From IMG/VR virus record IMGVR_UViG_3300050821_002279, positions 1-64,000 of that record: a stretch of 64,000 nucleotides of DNA; one strand, written 5' to 3'. Below are positions 50,876 to 58,447 of this stretch, piece after piece. The stretch comes from a virus. The notes below the pieces were generated by a model. That model searched no databases and was not told where the DNA came from. It worked only from the letters and a program-made list of their open reading frames with translations. A program made the translations under genes and the position numbers. The first letter of the stretch is position 1; every line of letters begins with the position of its first letter.

Positions 50876-51072
50876 GTCGGGAGGTGTCTAAGTCTGAACT
50901 GCTCGTGGAATGTTTAGAGCAGATGAAAATCACCTATCACATGCTTGAAAAACTCGAATCCGGTCATGATTACCAAGCGACGTTTCAGCATTTCAAAATG
51001 GCCGCTTTGACCGCCGCTAAGATAATGAACGAAAACGATGTCAATATCGCTGCGATGATAAAAGACAAATGA
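50872..51072 (+). CDS. Small helical protein
   Basis: 66 residues, ATGA overlaps on both sides, entirely helical (LEQMKITYHMLEKLESGHDY, MAALTAAKIMNENDV). No family recognised. Confidence 0.5.
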   Translation: MSREVSKSELLVECLEQMKITYHMLEKLESGHDYQATFQHFKMAALTAAKIMNENDVNIAAMIKDK

Positions 51073-51341
51073 ACAGTACTTGCTCACCAGAAACACCGTG
51101 GACGTGGCGCGATAAGTTATGCGCCAGAGTCTTCCCATTCACAATCTGCAACATCCCCGAAGCGCCAGCATCGTATCAGGACGTGATTGTTAGCAAATCA
51201 CGCTCAAGTCTTTGCTTTACCGATAGACTTCGTGTGCTGTTTACCGGCAAAGTGGAAGTCGAAACGAGAATCGTAACAGAGAACATGATCGGCTCCCACA
51301 GGACCAACAGCGTAATTCGGTGTGGGAGGTTCTTTGAATGA
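51069..51341 (+). CDS. Small hypothetical protein
   Basis: 90 residues, ATGA overlap on both sides. Beta-rich C-terminal half (DRLRVLFTGKVEVETRI). No family recognised. Confidence 0.5.
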   Translation: MNSTCSPETPWTWRDKLCARVFPFTICNIPEAPASYQDVIVSKSRSSLCFTDRLRVLFTGKVEVETRIVTENMIGSHRTNSVIRCGRFFE

Positions 51342-51568
51342 ATGACATCCGAGAGCGCCTTCAGGAGACTGCGGCGATGATTCAAACACGCCTGCCTCCA
51401 AACACCATGTTCGTCTTACTTGCTGGCGATTTTGGCCCAGGGACGCTTGAGTATATCTCGAACGGTCGTCGGGAGGACGTGGTTAAGCTACTGAAAGAGT
51501 TCATAAAAAAGACTGAAGGCGAACGCTGGATGAGGCATTGCGACGAAGGCCCGCAAGCACCAACATGA
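51338..51568 (+). CDS. Small hypothetical protein
   Basis: 76 residues: MNDIRERLQETAAMIQTRLP, MFVLLAGDFGPGTLEYISNG, REDVVKLLKEFIKKTE. A helix-strand-helix layout common to many short phage proteins of unknown role. One base separates it from the next start. Confidence 0.5.
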   Translation: MNDIRERLQETAAMIQTRLPPNTMFVLLAGDFGPGTLEYISNGRREDVVKLLKEFIKKTEGERWMRHCDEGPQAPT

Positions 51569-51569
51569 A

Positions 51570-51761
51570 ATGACCCCCAACCGACTACAAGCCCTCACCA
51601 CGAACCCCGATCTTGAGCTTACTGCCGAGGAAGTCAAAGAAGGCTGGCATTTCTGCTATAGTTACGAGAAGCTCGTTGGCCCTGGAATGCCAGAGTTCAC
51701 GACCTGTCAATGTGGAAATCGGCAACAAAGCGCGGAAGGCGAACCAGTGATACTGCCATGA
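51570..51761 (+). CDS. Small conserved phage protein with CxC motif
   Basis: 63 residues. LTAEEVKEGWHFCYSYEKLV, then GPGMPEFTTCQCG. The pattern L-T-x-E-E-x-x-x-G-W-H-F-C-x-x-x-x-x-L-x-x-P-G-M-P-E-x-x-x-C-x-C recurs in phage genomes before capsid genes; three cysteines and a His could bind zinc. Function unknown. Confidence 0.6.
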   Translation: MTPNRLQALTTNPDLELTAEEVKEGWHFCYSYEKLVGPGMPEFTTCQCGNRQQSAEGEPVILP

Positions 51762-51994
51762 AACAACCGTTGTGGAATCCCATTATTAACCAAAAGTGCT
51801 ACGTGATCCTCGACGAGCACGGCAACATGATTTGTGAACAACTGGCGGATTCAGAACACTTGGCTTTGAGGCAGGCGAAGGAAGAGCCTTACTCGAAGAA
51901 ATACGCGAGGACTGCGATCTTGAAAACCGAGCACGAACGCACGGAGAAGTTACAGGACAAGTGGATTAAGGCGGCGAAAAAGGCGGAAATGTGA
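51758..51994 (+). CDS. Small hypothetical protein
   Basis: 78 residues from ATG at 51758 (ATGA overlap). CYVILDEHGNMICEQLADSE then a charged helical tail. No family recognised. Confidence 0.5.
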   Translation: MKQPLWNPIINQKCYVILDEHGNMICEQLADSEHLALRQAKEEPYSKKYARTAILKTEHERTEKLQDKWIKAAKKAEM

Positions 51995-52248
51995 ACAGCA
52001 GATCCTTTTTCAAATCGCTCGCCATGCTTACTGCCGGTGCCGCAGTAGCACCCGGGATCTTCATTCCTAAGTTTGAGCCGGTGAAGTGGAAGCTGACTCG
52101 CGGAGGCTTGACCCAAGCTTATCTAGATGAAGTTGCGGCGGAACTCGAACCCAATCCCGCGTGGATCGATGCTGAGCCGATGTATTTCATTGTCCACCCA
52201 GACTTTAAGAAAGCTTACTACGGCGAATGGAAGTTTGAAACAAAATGA
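51991..52248 (+). CDS. Small protein with degenerate Tat-like signal
   Basis: 85 residues from GTG at 51991. MNSRSFFKSLAMLTAGAAVA resembles a Tat signal (S-R-R-x-F-L-K) with one Arg replaced by Ser, followed by a hydrophobic Ala-rich core. The mature part ends in YFIVHPDFKKAYYGEWKF. Similar short signal-bearing genes precede capsid genes in some uncultivated phages. Export is inference. Confidence 0.5.
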   Translation: MNSRSFFKSLAMLTAGAAVAPGIFIPKFEPVKWKLTRGGLTQAYLDEVAAELEPNPAWIDAEPMYFIVHPDFKKAYYGEWKFETK

Positions 52249-52607
52249 AGAGACTGCTTAACTTCTTCCGTCCCCAACCGCGCAAGCTGCTTCTCATACG
52301 AAGGCTTTCATCCCGCATCAGCATCGAGGAATGGCGCTCGAACGCGGATCTGGTCACGATGGCCAGAAAGTTTCTCAACGACCCAGATTTTCAAATCATG
52401 ATCGATGCCTTGGAAAACGCCGCGCCACACAACTATATCGCCTTGCGCGAAATGAGCATCGACGCCCGGGCAATGGAGCAATCGAAGTCGGAAGGGTACC
52501 AACTCGCCCTGAACAACCTTTTCGCGCTTGGATCGCCGCAAGTGCCGAAGGTGGACCTTGAAGCTGACTTTTCTCAGCCCGAAGAAGAATTGCCAGAACA
52601 TGCTTGA
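52245..52607 (+). CDS. Hypothetical protein upstream of the scaffold
   Basis: 120 residues, ATGA overlap. Basic N-terminus (LNFFRPQPRKLLLIRRL), DPDFQIMIDALENAAPHNYI helix, SEGYQLALNNLFALG and an acidic end. Proteins with an x-D-P-x-F-x-x-M-x-D-x-L and G-Y-x-x-x-L-x-x-L pattern commonly precede scaffold genes. No role known. Confidence 0.55.
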   Translation: MKRLLNFFRPQPRKLLLIRRLSSRISIEEWRSNADLVTMARKFLNDPDFQIMIDALENAAPHNYIALREMSIDARAMEQSKSEGYQLALNNLFALGSPQVPKVDLEADFSQPEEELPEHA

Positions 52608-52645
52608 AATCCCACAAAGATAAGTGTTAGTTAAATAACTGCTTT

Positions 52646-54061
52646 ATGATATTGAACCACATCCTGCGCAGTCCCGCCGCTGTTGAAGGCACAACTGAAG
52701 CCAAATCCGCCGAAGACCTGCAACTTGGAATGGGCGAATGGGTCGAAGCCCTGCCGAATCTCGAAAACGACGGCCCGATTCAACCGAACGAACCACCACC
52801 GCCACAGCGAAAAAAGGAATCCGATGGCACAACTACTCCGCAACCTACAGGAGATCGAGGCACTGGATTGCCTGGGGCTGCTAAGCCTGCAAGCGAGTCC
52901 GCTGGCCAGCCTGCCGATGCCGCTCAAAAGCAGCGATTGGCCGATGAGTCTGCTAAAGCTGCGGCGGCTGATAAGGCGAAGGCTGAAGCTGAAGCTGCGG
53001 CTGCTAAAGCGGCTGAAGAAGCCAAGAAAGCCGAAGAAGCGGCGAAGAAGGTCGAACCGGGGCAGGAAAAGTGGCCTCGCAACTCAAGCGACTGGGACAA
53101 GTACAAGAAGGTTCACGCCGATAAGGAGGCAAAGCTTCAGGCCGAAATCGACGCCCGGGAAGCGAAGCTCAAGGACATGGAGACCCAGCTTAAAACCGTT
53201 CAAGAAACGGCTGCAAAGGCTGGAGAAGCATCACCGGAAGTCACGTCCAAGCTTCAACGCCTTGAAAAAGAGAACGAAGAGATGTCAAAACGTCTCCAAG
53301 TTCTCGACGTAACGCAGCATCCAAAGTTCCAGGCATACTTCGAAAACAAGGTCGCCGCGCAAAAAGAGCTTGGCAAGCGCATCGTCGGTGCGGAAAAAGG
53401 CCCAGCATTCGAAAAGCTGCTGGCACTCCCCGACTCCGATTACAAAAACCAGCAGATCGAGGAATTCGTTTCCGATCTCCCCATTCTCCAGCAATCACGT
53501 ATAGGGGCTGTCCTGAATGCCTTGGAAGGGATTAACCAAGAGAAGACGGCGGAAATCGCCAAAGCCGGGGAACACCGGACGCAGTTAACCGAGGAGCAGA
53601 AGGTTAAACAGGCGCAGAACGCAGCGGCGAAGGAGCGCGTCATCAACGAGGTTACAGCCCAGATAACTTCTGAAAAGGACGGCATGGCGATATTCCAGAA
53701 ACGCGCTGATGATGTCGCATGGAATCAGGCCGTGGATGAGCGCATTGCCACCGCCAAGAAGCTTTTGAGCGGGCAAGGACTCAAACCCGCCGACATTGTG
53801 AGAGCCGCCTTCCACGCGACGGCGGTACCCGCGATTCTCCAGGCGTACCAAAACGACATGAAGGAGAGCCAGGAAACGATTACTAAGCTCGAAGAGCAGG
53901 TGAAAGCTCTCACAGCGGCTCAACCTGGGGCCGGAAAAGGCGGGACGGGAAGCGCGGCTAATGGGGATACGACTCCGAGAGCGGATCTCAAGGCTGGAAT
54001 GAATCCGATGGAAGCAACGAACGCATGGACGAAGAATTTGCCGGGATGGGGAGAAAGTTAA
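52646..54061 (+). CDS. Scaffold protein
   Basis: 471 residues. Disordered acidic/Pro-rich N-terminus, Ala/Lys/Glu-rich coiled coil at about 100-140 and 165-230, helical C-terminal half and a Gly/Ser-rich tail ending NPMEATNAWTKNLPGWGES. Size, charge pattern and position directly before the capsid genes fit an internal scaffolding protein that is released during maturation. I did not see a protease domain. Confidence 0.7.
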   Translation: MILNHILRSPAAVEGTTEAKSAEDLQLGMGEWVEALPNLENDGPIQPNEPPPPQRKKESDGTTTPQPTGDRGTGLPGAAKPASESAGQPADAAQKQRLADESAKAAAADKAKAEAEAAAAKAAEEAKKAEEAAKKVEPGQEKWPRNSSDWDKYKKVHADKEAKLQAEIDAREAKLKDMETQLKTVQETAAKAGEASPEVTSKLQRLEKENEEMSKRLQVLDVTQHPKFQAYFENKVAAQKELGKRIVGAEKGPAFEKLLALPDSDYKNQQIEEFVSDLPILQQSRIGAVLNALEGINQEKTAEIAKAGEHRTQLTEEQKVKQAQNAAAKERVINEVTAQITSEKDGMAIFQKRADDVAWNQAVDERIATAKKLLSGQGLKPADIVRAAFHATAVPAILQAYQNDMKESQETITKLEEQVKALTAAQPGAGKGGTGSAANGDTTPRADLKAGMNPMEATNAWTKNLPGWGES

Positions 54062-54083
54062 ACAATCAATCATAGGAAAACAC

Positions 54084-54392
54084 ATGCATTACAAGAATGG
54101 TAGGGTAGCGAAAAACGGGGATAAGGTTGTTATCGTTACGACCGGACAAAGCGGCATCCTTTACAACGCGGTCGCCGGAAACGATTACTGCAATGGCAGG
54201 CTGGCGCAGATGAGGAATGATGACCCATGCCCAAATCTCAAGGAATGTCTGCATCTTGACGATGTTGCGGCGGCGGGAGTGCCCGATTCAACGCAAGCGC
54301 AACTTTCAGTTCTGAATACCCAAGGTGAAGCGGCGGCAGTACCGGCAACTACCGAAACAGTCGCCACTGAAGCGCCTCCCGCAGCAACGTAA
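54084..54392 (+). CDS. Small putative head protein
   Basis: 102 residues. HYKNGRVAKNGDKVVIVTTG and GILYNAVAGNDYCNGRLAQM form a compact beta domain; the Ala/Thr/Pro-rich tail looks disordered. Between scaffold and capsid, a decoration or head-stabilising role is possible. A terminator follows. Confidence 0.5.
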   Translation: MHYKNGRVAKNGDKVVIVTTGQSGILYNAVAGNDYCNGRLAQMRNDDPCPNLKECLHLDDVAAAGVPDSTQAQLSVLNTQGEAAAVPATTETVATEAPPAAT

Positions 54393-54418
54393 TTTCCCAA
54401 GCTCGCCACCGTTCCCAC

Positions 54419-54454
54419 AACTCCCGCTGAAGGACACGGCGGGAGTTTCTGTTT
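54419..54454 (+). terminator. Rho-independent terminator after the 54084 gene
   Basis: AACTCCCGC (54419-54427) and GCGGGAGTT (54439-54447) pair perfectly across an 11-base loop, followed by TCTGTTT. It would end or attenuate transcription before the capsid region. Confidence 0.7.
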
Positions 54455-54519
54455 GACAAAATTGTTCTACGTGGTACTTTTGGGGCATTCGAGTAATACC
54501 GAATGAATCCAAACCAAAA

Positions 54520-54591
54520 CAATTAGCCCTCGGCAGTGTCCCTTTCCGCACAGGATCGGGAGTATTACCACTGTCGGGGGCGATTGGTTTT
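54520..54591 (+). promoter_or_regulatory. Long hairpin directly before the HNH-type gene
   Basis: CAATTAGCCCTCGGCAGTG (54520-54538) pairs with CACTGTCGGGGGCGATTG (54569-54586): 18 base pairs with G-U pairs and one bulge, closing a 30-base loop that itself holds TCCC/GGGA. It is followed by GTTTT and then the ATG at 54592, so it can act as a terminator/attenuator or sequester the start. Confidence 0.55.
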
Positions 54592-55254
54592 ATGAACGAC
54601 CTGCCTTATAAAAACGATCTCAATGGTAAAATGTTCGGACAGCTTTACGTCAGGAAATTCGCTGGAAAAGGCGAGGATGGAATGAGCCTTTGGGAATGCC
54701 GATGCTATCGCTGTTTTCGAATCCTTAATGTACGAGCGCAATCGCTGGTTCGTGGTCAGTCTAAAACGTGCGGCTGTTCAAATATCACTCACGGGCTAAC
54801 TCGCGGGCCGGTTGGAACGGAAAAGCCTACCGAATACAAATCGTGGATTCATGCGAAAGGTAGATGTTTCGACCCCGAACATCAGGCATGGAACGATTAT
54901 GGAGGCAGGGGAATTACAATGTGTGCCGGATGGAAACACGATTACGCTCAATTTTACAAAGACCTTGGGCCAAAGCCGGAACGCACATCGTTAGATCGTC
55001 TAGATAACAACGGTCACTACTCCTGCGGCCATTGCGAGGAGTGTCTTTCAAAAGGATGGAAGGCGAATTGTGCTTGGAGGACGCCTAAAGAGCAATGCCG
55101 CAATCGACGCAGCACTACGTTTTACGAGGTCGATGGCAAGCGCCGGTCGCTCGCGGCATGGGCTGATGAGCTAAACGTTGATATTAAAGTTCTTTGGAAG
55201 AGATTGCGGACGCTCAGAATGCCAGCAGCTATCGCGCTTTCTAAAAGGGCTTGA
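54592..55254 (+). CDS. AP2/HNH-type mobile endonuclease, paralogue of 35742
   Basis: 220 residues. N-terminal C-R-C-Y-R-C-F and TCGCSN zinc-binding part, then YGGRGITMCAGWKHDYAQFY, TSLDRLDNNGHYSCGHCEEC, NCAWRTPKEQCRNRR and a helix-turn-helix-like tail. The R-G-I, S-L-D-R-x-D-N-N-G-x-Y and N-C-x-W-x-T-x-x-x-Q-x-x-N-R core is that of compact phage HNH nucleases. It sits 300 bases upstream of the intron-containing capsid gene, so it could promote homing of that intron. Confidence 0.8.
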   Translation: MNDLPYKNDLNGKMFGQLYVRKFAGKGEDGMSLWECRCYRCFRILNVRAQSLVRGQSKTCGCSNITHGLTRGPVGTEKPTEYKSWIHAKGRCFDPEHQAWNDYGGRGITMCAGWKHDYAQFYKDLGPKPERTSLDRLDNNGHYSCGHCEECLSKGWKANCAWRTPKEQCRNRRSTTFYEVDGKRRSLAAWADELNVDIKVLWKRLRTLRMPAAIALSKRA

Positions 55255-55552
55255 CAGGGTTCACAACATAAGATAGTTCTCTTCTCAGATTCGGTGATCG
55301 CATCCCGTGGACGCCAGGGGGCCGAAGCGAGACAAGATCGCGTGTCTGTAAGTTGCCTACGATTGGTTACAAGGCTGGGTGTGGCTAACACCTAACCAAA
55401 GGCAGCAGCAACAGAGCGCAGCATCCTGACAAGGTGCATGCCGCCAAAGTCGCCATCCCAGGCGACAGTCACCCCCCCCGATAAACGCAAGCGGTATGTA
55501 GTGTGCCTGTGTGGGCCACTCGAATCCGTAACAATCTTAAAGACAACAATTT
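55255..55552 (+). other. Structured non-coding leader of the capsid gene
   Basis: No gene is seen. Several stems are visible: TTGGTTA...TAACCAA extended outward by GCCT/AGGC (about 55358-55408) with an inner GGTGT/ACACC; GTCGCC-ATCCCA-GGCGAC (55448-55465); AGACA/TGTCT around 55331-55348. A C8 run lies at 55472-55479. This density of helices suggests a structured RNA or intron remnant, not simple spacer. Confidence 0.45.
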
Positions 55553-57166
55553 ATGGCATGCACAACCCCCTTCGACGTACTACGGGCGAAGGTTGAAGAT
55601 TTGGGACCGATAAACTGATGTCGCCGCATTAGCGTAGCGCAAAAGTGCTTATGCGAGAAAATCTGGAAAATTCGGGGGAACTGCTTTGTGGCAATAGCGC
55701 ACCCAAAGGACAATCCCGAGCCGAGCCGAGTAATACCGGAAGGTGTAACGACTATGCCGCCAATCGAGAGGTTGGTAGCCGCCCCAGAGCCCGATCTACC
55801 GGGCATGATATAGTCTGAACCGGCAGGTAACTGCTGGAGCTTGGCAGAAATGACCAAGCCGCCCCGCAAGAGGTTGTAACACACTTGGTTACTCGTCCGC
55901 GCAAGCTGGAAAGATCCGTGGCTTAACCTCATTCCACGGGATAATTACCCCCAAGGTGCCGGGTACGTCCGTTCGCAGTTCACAATCGGTCGGTCGGAGC
56001 CTGCAACTGATGAGGAAACTTGGAATGCTATCGCGGCGATTGATTCCAATGCTAATCCCAACGGCGCTTGTAACCTGACCTACAATCAGACGTACGTGGG
56101 GCAGGTCGAAGCGCAGTACAAACCCGAGAACTTCGGCCTGATGGGTCCGCTCATCTGCCAAGACGACCTCGTGATGTATTGGAACTCCAAAGCGTTCTGG
56201 GAGCGGTATTTCCAAGCCCTTGAAAAACGCAATCGCAAGTCGATCATCAACCGGATCGGCAATGTGTACCGGCAATACTCCAGCAAAGCGGCGGCAAACG
56301 CGAGCTTTGCGTTCACTGCTGGCGACTTCACTACCCAGCCCGCGCCATCGTCTCCTAACGTGACTTCCCTGCAAGGCGGTAACGTTCCGACTTCCGAGCT
56401 TACCCAGGAAATGCTGGACAGCACGGCGGTCGAACTCGCTGAAGAGGGTGCGGACGAACCCAATTCGAACGGCTGGATCACGCAGGGGCCGGATGGTCCT
56501 GTTTATCCCCTGTATATCGGTCAGACGATGAGCCATCGCTTGCTGCTTAACAACAGCGAGTTGCGCTCTGACTTCAACCAGTCGTTCCAGGGCTGGGGCG
56601 ACACTAACCCGGTGATTAAACGCCTTGGCGCGTCTCGCATCATCAAGAACTTCCGGCACGTCATCAACCGCTTCCCGGCGCGTTGGACGATGCAGCAGGT
56701 TGACCTTACCGGCGCACAGGGACAGGGCGTTGGATTCGTTTACGGTGCCAATGACGGCATCCTGAAGCGTGTTCCGACGTGGCAGATGTCCACAGCGTCC
56801 ATCAACGCGACCAAGGGGCAGGTTGCCATTGTTAACCCCTCGTGGCGCAATCCGGCGCTGGCGCAGTACGAAAGCTGCGAAGTGCTCAATCCTTGGGTAA
56901 TGACTGAGGAAGTCCTGATGCCGATGAACTCGGCTCCCGGGATGAAGCTCAACGCGCAGAACTACTTCGGCGAATGGCACTTCGTTACCGGCAATGATGC
57001 CCTCCTTGGCATCGCAAGCTGCACGGGCGTCCAAGACCCGATGAAGAAGTACGGGCGACATTTCGCGGAATACCGTCATGCACTCCGTCCTATGTTCCCG
57101 TTGTACGGGCGCATGATCATGTTCGTTCGGTGTTCCTCGGCGTTCGATACAGTTACCTGCTCGTAA
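55553..57166 (+). CDS. Major capsid protein, split by a group I intron
   Basis: Exon 1 starts at ATG 55553 (MACTTPFDVLRAKV) and runs into a stop at 55616 if unspliced. The downstream frame is open from before 55889 to the stop at 57166: RASWKDPWLNLIPRDNYPQG, TIGRSEPATDEETWNAIAAI, NQTYVGQVEAQYKPENFGLM, SELTQEMLDSTAVELAEEGA, then GRHFAEYRHALRPMFPLYGR. Joining 55553-55594 to 55889-57166 gives 439 residues, about the size of HK97-fold capsid proteins, and removes the stop. The exact splice sites are inferred; an exon 1 extending to about 55616 (adding EDLGPIN) is an alternative. The segment from 56096 alone would lack the N-terminus. Confidence 0.75.
55595..55888 (+). ncRNA. Group I intron in the capsid gene
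   Basis: The core is legible. P-like AATTCGGGGGAA (55669-55680) pairs with Q-like AATCCCGAGCC (55712-55722) as P4. R-like GTGTAACGACTATGCC (55743-55758) and S-like ATGATATAGTCTGAAC (55805-55820) form P7 as GACTAT/ATAGTC. P2 is CGCAT...ATGCG (about 55626-55656), P9 is CGGCAG-GTAA-CTGCTG with a GNRA-type loop (55821-55836), then GCTTGG/CCAAGC (55839-55859). Exon end GGTT pairs with GACC (55605-55608) as P1 with the U-G wobble at the splice site. The intron has no internal ORF. Boundaries are inferred. Confidence 0.8.
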
Positions 57167-57219
57167 TTGACAGGCTTACAACATCTTCGGTTAGCGAATG
57201 ACCGGAGTTTGGTTAGTTG

Positions 57220-57260
57220 TGTGGTTGGGGTGGTTGGTGCAACGACCGGCCACCCTTTTT
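57220..57260 (+). terminator. Terminator after the capsid gene
   Basis: GGGTGG-type stem at 57225-57232 pairs with CCACCC at 57250-57255, with an inner GGTTG/CGACC stem, followed by TTTTT (57256-57260). It separates capsid transcription from the next genes, whose ribosome-binding site GAAAGG follows at once. Confidence 0.6.
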
Positions 57261-57271
57261 GAAAGGTCACT

Positions 57272-57556
57272 ATGAGCGAAAAAATCGAATTCACGCCGCC
57301 TAAAGGTTTCCATGCCCCAGAGAACGTCGAACCCGACAAGGATTTTGATCTGGTCTGTTCCTTTCGCGCCAAAGAAGGCGGGAAGCTTTGCATGACGAAG
57401 CTCGGCGATACCGATTGCCCTGGTTACGGCGACAAAAAGGAAGAGGGCGGCGAAGAGCGACAAGAGCACAAGCCGGATTACAGCGGTTACGCTCAGGAAC
57501 TCTCAACCAGCATGGGTGAAGGTGGAGCGCCTAACCCGAACAGTTACAACGGTTAA
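57272..57556 (+). CDS. Small putative head/neck protein
   Basis: 94 residues; GAAAGG eight bases before ATG. EFTPPKGFHAPENVEPDKDF, DLVCSFRAKEGGKLCMTKLG, then a Gly/Glu-rich disordered tail. Position after the capsid suggests a minor head protein; no family recognised. Confidence 0.5.
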   Translation: MSEKIEFTPPKGFHAPENVEPDKDFDLVCSFRAKEGGKLCMTKLGDTDCPGYGDKKEEGGEERQEHKPDYSGYAQELSTSMGEGGAPNPNSYNG

Positions 57557-57580
57557 ACAATCAACGGAAACAAATCAATT

Positions 57581-57826
57581 ATGCCAAGAGTCATTCACAC
57601 GGTTAGACACGAGCGTTCCCTGTTCAACAAGATCGGGTTTGCTCAAGCTTACTGGCTGTCCAGTGGCGGCACAGCCACCACTCCGCGTATTAAGGCTGGG
57701 AGAACCGGCTACATTGGCGGTTGGGCAAGCGACGGATCGCGTACCGTAACTGCGGAGTCAGCAACCAATGTTGCCGTGGTTAAGGTGCCCGGTACCTTCA
57801 TGGCCCAGAATCGAACTGGCGAATAA
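57581..57826 (+). CDS. Small beta-rich protein
   Basis: 81 residues: MPRVIHTVRHERSLFNKIGF, GYIGGWASDGSRTVTAESAT, VAVVKVPGTFM. Likely a small virion component by position. No family recognised. Confidence 0.5.
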   Translation: MPRVIHTVRHERSLFNKIGFAQAYWLSSGGTATTPRIKAGRTGYIGGWASDGSRTVTAESATNVAVVKVPGTFMAQNRTGE

Positions 57827-57835
57827 GGGCGCTTC

Positions 57836-58048
57836 ATGCCGACTGAAATCTGGTCGGGCGGAAAGCAGGAGCGTTATGGGAGCGGTGTAGTGCCGAAAAC
57901 TTCGGATACCCGCCGCATCCTTCTGGTAAAGCGCCTGCGTTCGCTCATCCAGAATAAAGGCGCAGTGAGTGCGGATCGTTATCCGATGTCGTCAGATACG
58001 CGGCGAGTCTTGTTGTTGAAAATTGACGCCGTTCAAAACGGCATTTGA
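57836..58048 (+). CDS. Small protein with YGSG-PKT-DTRRILL repeats
   Basis: 70 residues. Contains RYGSGVVPKTSDTRRILLVK and then RYPMSSDTRRVLLLK, two copies of a motif that appears a third time in the next gene. Probably a structural adapter that anchors fibres (inference). Confidence 0.5.
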   Translation: MPTEIWSGGKQERYGSGVVPKTSDTRRILLVKRLRSLIQNKGAVSADRYPMSSDTRRVLLLKIDAVQNGI

Positions 58049-58057
58049 AAGGATACA

Positions 58058-58441
58058 ATGCCACCAACAGAGTTCTACGGTAGCGGGACAATTCCCAAAA
58101 CGGGCGATACGCGCCGGATCTTGCTCTTGAAAGAGCTTCAAGCCACCAACTCTGGCGGGGGCGGGGGTGGAGGTGGCGGCGGTATCCCCATAGGCAATCC
58201 AGGCTCATTCAAAGCGGGCGTCGTCAACCTGGGGAATAATGTTTCATCCGGTACCGTGACCGGCCTCGCCCTTCCTGGGACTCCGGTTTCCTTCCAACTC
58301 ACCGTTAAACAGCCAGCAAATGGGCTTGTCCTTGTCGCCAGCACGGTTTCAGGGTCGGAAACATCAGACGGTTATCAGTTCTCGATGAACGGCCACACCG
58401 ATAGCGCAAGCTACAAAATGGCGTGGCTCGCAGCCTTTTAA
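58058..58441 (+). CDS. Fibre-anchor protein with poly-Gly linker
   Basis: 127 residues; GAAAGGATAC before the ATG. N-terminal FYGSGTIPKTGDTRRILLLK (third copy of the motif), a run of ten glycines, then a beta domain starting NVSSGTVTGLALPGTPVSF and ending DSASYKMAWLAAF that matches the C-terminus of the 31692 gene. It is followed by the large fibre, as the 31692 gene is followed by its short paralogue. Confidence 0.6.
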   Translation: MPPTEFYGSGTIPKTGDTRRILLLKELQATNSGGGGGGGGGGIPIGNPGSFKAGVVNLGNNVSSGTVTGLALPGTPVSFQLTVKQPANGLVLVASTVSGSETSDGYQFSMNGHTDSASYKMAWLAAF

Positions 58442-58447
58442 ACAACC

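Noticed and set aside
52683-53312. 209-codon plus frame inside the scaffold gene
   Set aside because: Lys/Arg/Ser-rich out-of-frame shadow caused by the biased scaffold composition.
54453-54480. TTGACA-16-TACTTT as a promoter before the capsid region
   Set aside because: The -35 is perfect but the -10 matches only three positions and it overlaps the terminator tail; left unannotated.
55889-57079. 396-codon minus-strand frame
   Set aside because: Antisense shadow of the major capsid gene; no neighbours on that strand.
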